A DNA stretch of 11,058 nt. It comes from an uncultured Chloroflexota bacterium. GTDB taxonomy: Bacteria > Chloroflexota > Dehalococcoidia > SM23-28-2 > RBG-16-64-32. Below, one piece after another: positions 1 through 5,893 of the stretch (positions are counted from its first letter, which is position 1; each line of letters opens with the position of its first letter). The notes beneath the pieces are model-generated. The model saw only the letters and a program-made list of their open reading frames with translations. It had not been told where the DNA came from and did no database searches. The DNA is taken from the NCBI GenBank assembly GCA_913056415.1, contig CAJXNA010000046.1:1-11058 (forward strand), given 5' to 3'. The position numbers were made by a program, and so were the translations under genes.

Positions 1-337
1 CATCCAGGCGGATGGTCTCGCCGTTGAGCATCGGGTTCTCGATGATGGCGCGCGCCAGCTGCGCATACTCCGCCGGCTTACCGAGGCGCGGCGGGAACGG
101 CACCTGCTTGCCCAGCGAATCCTGCGCCTCCTTGGGCAGGCCCTGCAGCAGCGGGGTCAGGAACAGGCCGGGCGCGATGGTGTTGACCCGGACCCCGCTG
201 GCGGCCAGGTCGCGAGCGATCGGCATGGTCATGCCGACGATGCCGCCCTTGGAGGCGGCATAGGCGGCCTGGCCGATCTGGCCGTCATAGGCGGCGACGG
301 AGGCGGTGTTGATCACCACGCCGCGCTCGCCGCTGGG
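1..337 (-). pseudogene. C-terminal fragment of an HSD10-like SDR (3-hydroxyacyl-CoA dehydrogenase type 2 / FabG-like)
   Basis: Read on the minus strand, this stretch encodes the second half of a classical SDR. It starts near VVINTASVAAYDGQIGQ (catalytic-Ser region), continues with the active-site motif YAASK (codons at about 262-248), then GVRVNTIAPGLF, and ends near NGETIRLD a few residues short of the normal C-terminus, which lies off the left edge. The style of these motifs matches the 3-hydroxyacyl-CoA dehydrogenase type II group, which oxidises 3-hydroxyacyl-CoA with NAD in beta-oxidation. The whole N-terminal Rossmann half (TGxxxGxG, NNAG) is missing; upstream, the same frame passes directly into a biotin-ligase sequence at about 340. 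Family assignment is strong. Whether the truncation is real or a chimeric join cannot be told from the sequence, and the exact breakpoint is uncertain by some 20-30 bases. Confidence 0.8.
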
Positions 338-480
338 CAAAGCCGCGGTTTCGATGAGGATGCCGCCGAGCTTGGCGCCATCCAGGAAGAGATCGTTGGG
401 CCACTTGAGCTGCAGGCGCGTGCCCGCCGGGTCCAGCGCATCAGCCACCGCGCAGCCCACGGCCAGCGCGTCCCGCGCCG
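338..480 (-). pseudogene. birA: Internal fragment of biotin-protein ligase (BirA catalytic domain)
   Basis: The minus strand encodes ALAVGCAVADAL, then LQLKWPNDLFLDGAKLGGIL followed by IET. The K-W-P-N-D-(x)n-K-x-x-G-I-L-x-E signature is the biotin/ATP-binding core of BirA-type ligases, which biotinylate the carrier domain of acyl-CoA carboxylases. Only about 45 residues of a normal 250-330-residue protein are present. At its 3' side (about 340) the frame continues without a stop into the C-terminal half of an SDR; at its 5' side (about 480) the recognisable sequence ends and a succinate-dehydrogenase piece begins on the opposite strand. It cannot be a functional ligase. I read it as a gene scrap or a piece of a chimeric join. 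Confidence 0.75.
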
Positions 481-690
481 GAACTCGATCTCGGCCGCGG
501 TGGCGTCGCCGGCGAGGAGGCGCTCGCGCGGCTGGACGCGTTGCGCCATGCCGACGGTCCGCTGAGGACCAGCGAGATCCGGCTGAAGATGCAGCGCGTC
601 ATGCAGCACAACTGTGCCGTCTTCCGCGACGCGGAGATCCTGGCCGAGGGGGTCAGGCTGATCGACGAGGCCGCCGCCGCCCGCAAGCCC
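481..690 (+). pseudogene. sdhA: C-terminal fragment of succinate dehydrogenase/fumarate reductase flavoprotein subunit
   Basis: A plus-strand frame (codons from 481) reads GEEALARLDALRHADGP and then TSEIRLKMQRVMQHNCAVFR followed by DAEILAEGVRLID. This is the helical C-terminal domain of SdhA/FrdA, where (E/L)R-x-x-M-Q-x-x-M and (G/A)VFR-x-x-E-x-L-x-x-G are typical. The FAD domain, capping domain and active-site region are absent. The family-like sequence fades after about 670-690, and the frame then runs to a TGA at 730-732 that overlaps the start of the aminotransferase. The piece is abruptly joined at about 480 to a BirA fragment on the opposite strand. Identification rests on memory of the family motif; breakpoints are approximate. 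Confidence 0.65.
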
Positions 691-715
691 TACCTGCGCT
701 GGCGGCCGCCCGGAC

Positions 716-722
716 AAGGAGG
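716..722 (+). promoter_or_regulatory. Ribosome binding site AAGGAGG for the aminotransferase
   Basis: A near-perfect Shine-Dalgarno sequence lies 6 bases before a TTG codon at 729. It decides the start of the aminotransferase, whose frame stays open far upstream through unrelated sequence. Confidence 0.8.
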
Positions 723-728
723 AAGCGC

Positions 729-1922
729 TTGAGCGACGACATCGGCGAGCTGAACGTACCATCGCGGCTGCTGCTCGGGCCCGGCCCCAGCAACGTCCAC
801 CCCCGCGTATACCGCGCCATGATGGCCCCCGTCATCGGCTACCTGGACCCCCAGTTCCTTCAGCTCCTGGACGATACCCAGCGCCCACTGCGCGCCCTCT
901 TCCGCACCGAGAACGACATGACCATCGCCATCTCCGGCACCGGCACCGCCGGCATGGAAGCCGCCATCTACAACGTCGTCGAGCCGGGAGATACGGTCAT
1001 CGTCTGCTTCAACGGCTTCTTCGGCGACCGGATGGCGCAGATGGCGCGCCGCTGCGACGCCGAGCCCGTCCTCGTCGAGGCCGAGTGGGGTCGCATCATC
1101 GAGCCGGAGCAGGTAGAACAGGCGCTCAAGGCCAATCCCGGCGCCAAACTGGTCGCCATCGTCCACGGCGAGACCAGCACCGGCATCCTCCAGCCGCTGG
1201 AGGAGATATCCCGCATCGTCCATGCCCATGACGCGCTGCTCCTGGTGGACGCCGTCACCTCTCTCGCCGGCTGCGACCTGCGCATCGACGACTGGGGCGT
1301 GGACGTCTGCCTCAGCGGCACTCAAAAGTGCCTGTCGGCCCCGCCGGGGATGGCCCCCCTCACCCTAAGCCCCCAGGCGATGGAGGTGGTAGCCAAACGC
1401 AAGGAGCCGGTGCGGAGCTGGTACCTGGACGTCTCCATGCTGCGCAACTACTGGGGCGCCGGCAAGGCCCGCGTCTACCATCACACGCCGCCGATGACGA
1501 TGCTCTACGCCCTGCGTGAGGCGCTGCGCATCGTGCTGGAGGAGGGGCTGGAGACCCGCATCGTCCGCCACCGGCGTCACGCCGAGGCGTTATGGGCGGG
1601 CGTAGAGGCGATGGGCCTGCAACTGCACGCCCAGGAGGGCCACCGCCTTCCCTCGCTCACGACCGTGCGGGTGCCGGAGGGCATCGATGAGATGACGCTG
1701 CGCCGCGGCCTCCTCCAGGAGCACAACATCGAGGTAGGCGGCGGCATCGGCGTGCTCCAGGGGCAGGTGTGGCGCATAGGGCTGATGGGCTACAACGCCA
1801 CCGCCCAGAACGTGCTCGGCCTCCTCTACGCCCTGGAGACAGAGCTCGCCCGTCAGGGCTTCAAGGTCGAGACGGGTGCGGGGGTGGCCGCAGCCGTGCA
1901 GTCGCTGAATGCCGCCTTGTAG
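729..1922 (+). CDS. Class V aminotransferase, alanine-glyoxylate / serine-pyruvate type
   Basis: A 397-residue PLP enzyme of fold type I, predicted to be cytoplasmic. The family transfers an amino group from alanine or serine to glyoxylate or another 2-oxo acid. The N-terminus has LLLGPGPSNVHPRV, the substrate-entry motif of the AGXT group. SGTGTAGMEAA (about residues 69-79) is the PLP-phosphate region, HGETSTG (about 146-152) and LVDAVTSLAG (about 172-181) carry the ring-stacking and Asp positions, and SGTQKCLSAPPG places the Schiff-base lysine at Lys200. Length is normal for the family. The TTG start at 729 is chosen because of the strong AAGGAGG 6 bases upstream and because residues before it do not resemble the family. 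The stop overlaps the next gene's start by 14 bases, so the two are probably translated together. The exact amino donor and acceptor cannot be read from sequence; phosphonate or other class V activities are less likely. Confidence 0.9.
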   Translation: MSDDIGELNVPSRLLLGPGPSNVHPRVYRAMMAPVIGYLDPQFLQLLDDTQRPLRALFRTENDMTIAISGTGTAGMEAAIYNVVEPGDTVIVCFNGFFGDRMAQMARRCDAEPVLVEAEWGRIIEPEQVEQALKANPGAKLVAIVHGETSTGILQPLEEISRIVHAHDALLLVDAVTSLAGCDLRIDDWGVDVCLSGTQKCLSAPPGMAPLTLSPQAMEVVAKRKEPVRSWYLDVSMLRNYWGAGKARVYHHTPPMTMLYALREALRIVLEEGLETRIVRHRRHAEALWAGVEAMGLQLHAQEGHRLPSLTTVRVPEGIDEMTLRRGLLQEHNIEVGGGIGVLQGQVWRIGLMGYNATAQNVLGLLYALETELARQGFKVETGAGVAAAVQSLNAAL

Positions 1923-3099
1923 GCCGGGGCGCGGCGGGCCGCTGCTCGCCTTGCTGGCTGCGATAGCGCTCATCGCTGCCTGCGGCGGGGCCTCGAGCTT
2001 CGTGCCCGGCCCGCCCCTGGACGTGGAGCCGGAAGCGCCCACCATCCCACCGGACCCGACCCCAGACGACGGCATCTCCCTTCCACCTGGCTTCCTCGCC
2101 TACGAGTACGCCGCTGGACTCGACCAGCCCACCTCCCTCGCCTTCGACCCGTCCGGCCGTCTGTTCGTCGCCGAGCTTAGAGGCAAGGTCAAGGTAATCG
2201 AGGACCGGGACGGCGACGGCCTCGGCGACAGTCCGCAGACGTTCTGGAGCGACCCCGACGAGCGGTTCACCCTGGGGCTGGCGGTGGCTCCCGACGGCAG
2301 CGTCTACATCTCCATCGAAGGGGATGTGATCGTCCTTCGGGACAGCAGCGACGACGGTAGCGCCGACGAGGAGCACGTGATCATCAGCGGCCTTCCTCAC
2401 CGCGTGCACCAGAACAACGGCCTCGCCTTCGGCCCGGACGGCAAGCTCTACATCGCCAACGGCTCCACCTGCAACCTCTGCCACGAGGAAGACGAGCGCA
2501 GCGCCGCCATCCTGCGCTCCAACCTGGACGGCAGCGACCTGGAGGTTTACGCCCGCGGCCTGCGCAACCCCTACGACCTGGCGTTCGACAGCGAGGGCGG
2601 CCTCTGGGCAACGGCCAACGAGCACGACTTCTATGAGCCGGCCGAGGACGGGCTGACGCTGCTTCGAGACCCGCCGGACGAGCTAAACTACATCGTGGAG
2701 GGAGGTCACTACGGCTGGCCGGAGTGCGCGGGCCGCGATCTGGAGATGGCGGACGGCGGCTGCCGGGGCAAGCTGGCGCCAGTGGCCGAGATGGCGCCCC
2801 ACTCCTCCACGGACGGCCTCGCCTACTACGATGCCGGTCACTTTCCAGCGGAGTACAGGGGCAGCCTCTTCGCGGCCCAGTACGGCGGCGATGAGCGCTC
2901 GCAGACGCTGGCCGGACGGGAGATCGTCCGCATCCAGGTCGCCCCCAGCCAGGGGTCCATGCCCCAGAGCGCGACCGTCACGCGCTTCGCAGCCGGCTTC
3001 GACAGGCCACTGGACGTGACCGTGGACGCTCTGGGCACGCTCTACGTCGCCGATTTCGAATCAGGGAAAATATACCGCATCGTCTGGCTGGGGCCGTAG
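1909..3099 (+). CDS. PQQ-dependent sugar/sorbosone dehydrogenase-like beta-propeller lipoprotein
   Basis: A 396-residue protein whose first 24 residues form a lipoprotein signal (basic start, hydrophobic LLALLAAIALIAAC, lipobox ending at Cys25). A Pro/Asp-rich linker to about residue 55 follows, so it is probably anchored outside the membrane. The rest is a glucose/sorbosone dehydrogenase (GSDH) six-bladed propeller: PTSLAFDPSGRLFVAE in blade 1, a Ca-loop-like DRDGDGLGD at 99-107, RVHQNNGLAFGPDGKLYIA with the putative catalytic-base His167, GLRNPYDLAFD with Arg219, and ELNYIVEGGHYGWPECAG. Family members bind PQQ and oxidise sugars or aldehydes, passing electrons to the respiratory chain; many homologues are uncharacterised. 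A CNLCH motif at 188-192 looks like a c-type haem site but falls where the family normally has a paired Cys. Start at ATG 1909, overlapping the aminotransferase by 14 bases, which suggests coupling. Confidence 0.85.
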   Translation: MPPCRPGRGGPLLALLAAIALIAACGGASSFVPGPPLDVEPEAPTIPPDPTPDDGISLPPGFLAYEYAAGLDQPTSLAFDPSGRLFVAELRGKVKVIEDRDGDGLGDSPQTFWSDPDERFTLGLAVAPDGSVYISIEGDVIVLRDSSDDGSADEEHVIISGLPHRVHQNNGLAFGPDGKLYIANGSTCNLCHEEDERSAAILRSNLDGSDLEVYARGLRNPYDLAFDSEGGLWATANEHDFYEPAEDGLTLLRDPPDELNYIVEGGHYGWPECAGRDLEMADGGCRGKLAPVAEMAPHSSTDGLAYYDAGHFPAEYRGSLFAAQYGGDERSQTLAGREIVRIQVAPSQGSMPQSATVTRFAAGFDRPLDVTVDALGTLYVADFESGKIYRIVWLGP

Positions 3100-3134
3100 C
3101 AAGCCTACAGCCGCCTCGGCGCGCCCACCTAGCG

Positions 3135-4418
3135 TTATCCCTCCGCAGCCACCCGCGGCACCGTCAGCTGGCCGTAAGGCAGCACCAGGATACTCGGCTC
3201 GCCGCCGTTCTCGCGTCGGTAGCGTTTGCGCAGGTCCTTCACCGTCTTGGACACGCCCTTGCAAGGGATCATGTGAGATTTACGGACCAGCGCCGGCTTC
3301 ATGCTGGAGTACAGGTAGCTCTCCACCTTCACCATCGCCATCGCCCCAACCTGAACGCCCCACTGATCGTGATGACGGAAGCGCTTCTCCTCGATCATCT
3401 CCAACAACGCCCGCGGACTTGTCCTCTCCTCCAGCAACTCCTGGAAGTGGACGAGGCCCAGACCCTCGGCGCACTCCGCCGCCAGCACCACCGCTCCGCC
3501 CTGGCGCACGCCCCGCGCCGCCACCGATAACCCCTTGAAAGACTGGTACAGGCTGATGTCGGACGGGTAGCCCAGGTTGCTCGCCACGGCGATGTCGAAC
3601 TCATGCGGAATCGCCCGCACGTATGCCTTCTCCGCGAAGGCGATCCCCGCGTCGTGCGCCTTCACCAGCTCCCCGGCGAACACGCCTGTGATCGCCTTGC
3701 TCTGGTCCAGCGTGACGTTGAGGATGAACGTGGGATCCGTCTCCAGCGCCACCTCCCGCATCTCCTCGAAGATCAGGTTCCCCTCCACGCGGCACCACGT
3801 CGACTTGGGATGGCCGACCATAGGCCCGCTGTGATTGGAGATCACCGCCTCCGCTCCGGCGATGCCCGGCAGCACCGCCTTGCCGCCCCCGGAGTAGCCC
3901 GCGAAGATGTGCGGCTCCACAAAGCCGGTCAGGATCTTCACCTTCGCCTGCATGTAGTGGCGGTTTACGCTGATTCTGGCCCCCCTCTTGTTGGTCATCA
4001 CGTAGCTGAGCTCGCCTTCGTCCTCCGGGTCGTGCTGGACGATTGGGAAACTCTCCACCACGTCGGGACCGAGCATCGACACCAGCTCGTCGGGCGTATT
4101 CATACGGTGCATGCCCAGGGCGTTAATCAGCGTGATGGACTGCTGATCGATGCCAGCCTCGGCCAGCTCCTCCAGCAGGGCCGGAATCAGGATATCGTTC
4201 GGCACCGGCCTGGTGACGTCGGAGAACACTATGGCCACTGTGTCGCCCGGCATGACCAGCTCTTGCAGCGCCGCACACCCTATCGGTCTGCGCAGAGCTT
4301 CGCGGATAGCGGCGGCAGGGTCTGCCAGGGCTGGCATCGGCGCCGGGAGGAGGACGTGGGCACAGTCCGGCAACTCCACACGCAGGCCCGCCCTGCCATA
4401 GGCCAAATCGATTCTCAT
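3135..4418 (-). CDS. larA: Nickel-pincer-dependent lactate racemase family protein (LarA, DUF2088)
   Basis: A 427-residue cytoplasmic protein of the LarA family, which interconverts the stereoisomers of lactate or other 2-hydroxy acids using a nickel-pincer nucleotide covalently held by a lysine. All key positions can be placed: FSDVTRP gives Asp67/Arg70 (Asp72/Arg75 in the Lactobacillus enzyme), GMHRMNT gives His104, EPHIFAGYSGGGK gives His170 and the cofactor-tethering Lys180, and NHSGP gives His196. The 10- and 26-residue spacings from His170 are the same as His174-Lys184-His200 of the characterised enzyme. Substrate may be lactate, malate or a longer 2-hydroxy acid. No larB, larC or larE cofactor-maturation genes are in the window. 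The ATG at 4418 has GGAG at 4427-4424, 5 bases away. It is convergent with the propeller gene (35-base gap, no clear terminator) and divergent from the SDR cluster. Confidence 0.9.
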   Translation of the reverse strand: MRIDLAYGRAGLRVELPDCAHVLLPAPMPALADPAAAIREALRRPIGCAALQELVMPGDTVAIVFSDVTRPVPNDILIPALLEELAEAGIDQQSITLINALGMHRMNTPDELVSMLGPDVVESFPIVQHDPEDEGELSYVMTNKRGARISVNRHYMQAKVKILTGFVEPHIFAGYSGGGKAVLPGIAGAEAVISNHSGPMVGHPKSTWCRVEGNLIFEEMREVALETDPTFILNVTLDQSKAITGVFAGELVKAHDAGIAFAEKAYVRAIPHEFDIAVASNLGYPSDISLYQSFKGLSVAARGVRQGGAVVLAAECAEGLGLVHFQELLEERTSPRALLEMIEEKRFRHHDQWGVQVGAMAMVKVESYLYSSMKPALVRKSHMIPCKGVSKTVKDLRKRYRRENGGEPSILVLPYGQLTVPRVAAEG

Positions 4419-4424
4419 TAGCGC

Positions 4425-4439
4425 TCCGCCAACGGCGGA
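4425..4439. promoter_or_regulatory. Perfect dyad TCCGCC-AAC-GGCGGA in the larA leader
   Basis: Six-base arms around a three-base centre lie between the proposed -10 element and the larA start, touching the GGAG ribosome site. It could be an operator half-site pair for a repressor of the divergent genes, or an RNA hairpin that hides the Shine-Dalgarno if transcription begins further upstream. A GC-rich dyad this short can arise by chance. Confidence 0.35.
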
Positions 4440-4468
4440 TGGTACAGTTAAGTCCGGTCTACTGTCAA
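4439..4468 (-). promoter_or_regulatory. Candidate sigma70-type promoter for larA
   Basis: On the minus strand a perfect TTGACA (4468-4463) is followed after 18 bases by TACCAT (4444-4439, four of six consensus positions). Transcription would start near 4432, giving a very short leader before the larA ATG at 4418. Sequence match only. Confidence 0.5.
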
Positions 4469-4491
4469 GGCTAACGACGCCTAATGCCGGT

Positions 4492-5004
4492 ATGGAACGG
4501 GCTCAATTTAGCGGGATAAGGGCGCTGGTCCTGGGCGCGGAGATCGCCGCCGGGCGCGTCCTCGCCACCGCCCTGGCCGCCGCCGGCGCCCACACCGCTA
4601 TCGTCGCCGCCAGAGCCGACGCCGCGGTTGCATTCGAAGTGCAACGCCTCTCCCGCCGCATAGGCGCGGCCTCCCAGGCGATCGACGCTACCAACGAGAT
4701 GGCGGTGCGAGTGATGACTCGCCAGCTATCGAAGAGGCTGGGCGGCCTGGACCTGCTGCTCTTCTGCGCCGACCTGGGCGATGGCACCGCAGACGCCCTG
4801 GCCCTGGCTGCCCGCTTCGCCGCGCGGGAGATCGCCCGCACTGGCGAAGGCGCAATCGTGATCGCCCTGCCGCGAGGGACGGCCGCGGACGTCCCCGCGC
4901 TCGCCGCGGAGTACGAGCCGAAGGGCGTCCGCGTCCTCGCCCTCGATCTGCCGCCGCAGCCGGACGAAGCCTGGGCCAGAGAGGTTCTGGGACGGCTGCC
5001 TTGA
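4492..5004 (+). CDS. Truncated, degenerate SDR-like Rossmann protein
   Basis: A 170-residue protein, about two-thirds of a normal SDR. The N-terminus (GIRALVLGAEIAAGRVLATA, then AAAGAHTAIVAAR) follows the first beta-alpha-beta unit, but the glycine motif TGxxxGxG is worn down to LGAEIAAG. MTRQLSKRLGGLDLLLFCAD aligns with the region leading to NNAG, here FCAD. The middle of the fold, including the usual Asn and Ser active-site segments, is shortened or missing. The end, EYEPKGVRVLALDLPP, resembles the part after the catalytic Tyr-Lys, where a normal SDR reads GVRVNAIAPG. Enzyme activity is therefore unlikely. It may be a decayed paralogue of the two SDRs downstream, or a non-catalytic partner. 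No Shine-Dalgarno is visible before ATG 4492, so the start is uncertain and a leaderless message is possible. An uninterrupted frame with normal local codon use argues that it is still translated. Confidence 0.6.
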   Translation: MERAQFSGIRALVLGAEIAAGRVLATALAAAGAHTAIVAARADAAVAFEVQRLSRRIGAASQAIDATNEMAVRVMTRQLSKRLGGLDLLLFCADLGDGTADALALAARFAAREIARTGEGAIVIALPRGTAADVPALAAEYEPKGVRVLALDLPPQPDEAWAREVLGRLP

Positions 5005-5032
5005 ACCTGCAACCGCCAACCTGTAAGCTACC

Positions 5033-5050
5033 CCTGCCTGCGGAGGCGGG
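5033..5050. other. Small hairpin between two SDR genes
   Basis: CCTGCCT and AGGCGGG can pair as seven base pairs (one G-U) around a GCGG loop in the 76-base gap after the truncated SDR. No U-tract follows, so it is not a standard intrinsic terminator; it might protect or separate the messages of the neighbouring genes. Confidence 0.35.
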
Positions 5051-5080
5051 CGGAAGCAGTTCGAAGGAGAGGCGTAAGTC

Positions 5081-5893
5081 ATGGGCGTTCTGGACAAGCT
5101 GAAATTGGACGGCAAGATCGCCGTCGTGACGGGCGCCGGGCGCGGCCTCGGCCGCGCGATGGCCCTCGCCCTCGCCGATGCCGGCTGCGACATCGTGGCG
5201 GCGGCCCGCACCCGTCCCCAGATCGAGGAGACCGCGGAGTTGGTGCGGGCTAAGGGTCGCCGCTCCCTCGTCGTGCCCACCGACATCACCGATCCGGCTT
5301 CCGTGCAGGCGATGGTGGACGCCACAATCGCCGAGTTCGGCCGCATCGATATCCTGCTGAACAACGCCGGCGGAGCCACGGCCGGCATGGGCAAGCCCCT
5401 GGAGGAGGTCACGGACGAGGAGTGGCGTCTCGGCATCGATACCAACCTGTCCGGCACCTTCTACTGCTGCCGCGCCGTCATCCCCCACATGCTGCGGCAG
5501 GGCGGCGGCAAGATCATCAACCTCACCTCCGGCTTCGGCCTGCGCGGCGGCCGCGACAACTTCATGTACACCACCGCCAAAGCGGGCCTGATCAACTTCA
5601 CCCGCTCCCTGGCCATGACCTACGCCGACCGCAACATCCAGGCCAACCTCATCGCCCCAGGACTCTTCCCCCACGACAACCCGGCCATGGTCGAATGGTG
5701 GCGCGGCGGCAAGTTCGTGCCGATGGGCCGCCTGGGTCGGGACGAGGAGCTGGGTCCGATAGCAGTGTTCCTCGCTTCCGACCTGTCCAGCTACATGAAC
5801 GGCGATATCCTGGCGCTTGAGGGCGGCGGCCTATCCGGAGGCCACGCCCCTACCGGCTTCGCGCCGGTGCTGCCGCTGGAGGGAGAGGCGTAA
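5081..5893 (+). CDS. SDR family oxidoreductase with complete catalytic tetrad
   Basis: A 270-residue classical SDR, expected to be a cytoplasmic NAD(P)-dependent alcohol/ketone or 3-oxoacyl reductase. It has the nucleotide motif TGAGRGLG (17-24), NNAG (94-97), and the full tetrad Asn122, Ser150 (NLTSGFG), Tyr163 and Lys167 (YTTAK). The end of the second beta strand reads AAARTRPQ with no acidic residue, which favours NADP over NAD. After the usual LEGGG end of the fold there is a tail of about 20 residues (GGHAPTGFAPVLPLEGEA) beyond a typical length of about 250. ATG 5081 has AAGGAG at 5064-5069, a rather long 11-base spacing. Its TAA overlaps the next gene's ATG (TAATG), so the two SDRs are almost certainly translated together. 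Substrate is unknown. Confidence 0.88.
   Translation: MGVLDKLKLDGKIAVVTGAGRGLGRAMALALADAGCDIVAAARTRPQIEETAELVRAKGRRSLVVPTDITDPASVQAMVDATIAEFGRIDILLNNAGGATAGMGKPLEEVTDEEWRLGIDTNLSGTFYCCRAVIPHMLRQGGGKIINLTSGFGLRGGRDNFMYTTAKAGLINFTRSLAMTYADRNIQANLIAPGLFPHDNPAMVEWWRGGKFVPMGRLGRDEELGPIAVFLASDLSSYMNGDILALEGGGLSGGHAPTGFAPVLPLEGEA

Noticed and set aside
306..728. N-terminal extension of the aminotransferase back to 306
   Set aside because: The extension is Arg/Ala-rich and out of frame with the real BirA and SdhA pieces; AAGGAGG before TTG 729 and family homology set the start.
690..1325. Open minus-strand frame of 211 codons opposite the aminotransferase
   Set aside because: It is antisense to a clearly conserved PLP enzyme, has low-complexity Asp/Gly/Ala composition and no family resemblance; GC-rich codon bias creates such frames.
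2470..2484. Calling the propeller protein a cytochrome c fusion
   Set aside because: One CxxCH inside a propeller blade without any cytochrome c domain sequence around it is not enough.
1861..2625. Open minus-strand frame of 254 codons opposite the propeller dehydrogenase
   Set aside because: Shadow of the conserved plus-strand gene, no recognisable motif or ribosome site.
3100..3134. Intrinsic terminator between the propeller gene and larA
   Set aside because: Only a four-base GCCG/CGGC stem is present and there is no T-tract on either strand.
3603..4421. Open plus-strand frame of 272 codons opposite larA
   Set aside because: Rich in His/Arg/Leu from complementary codons; larA on the other strand has every catalytic residue.
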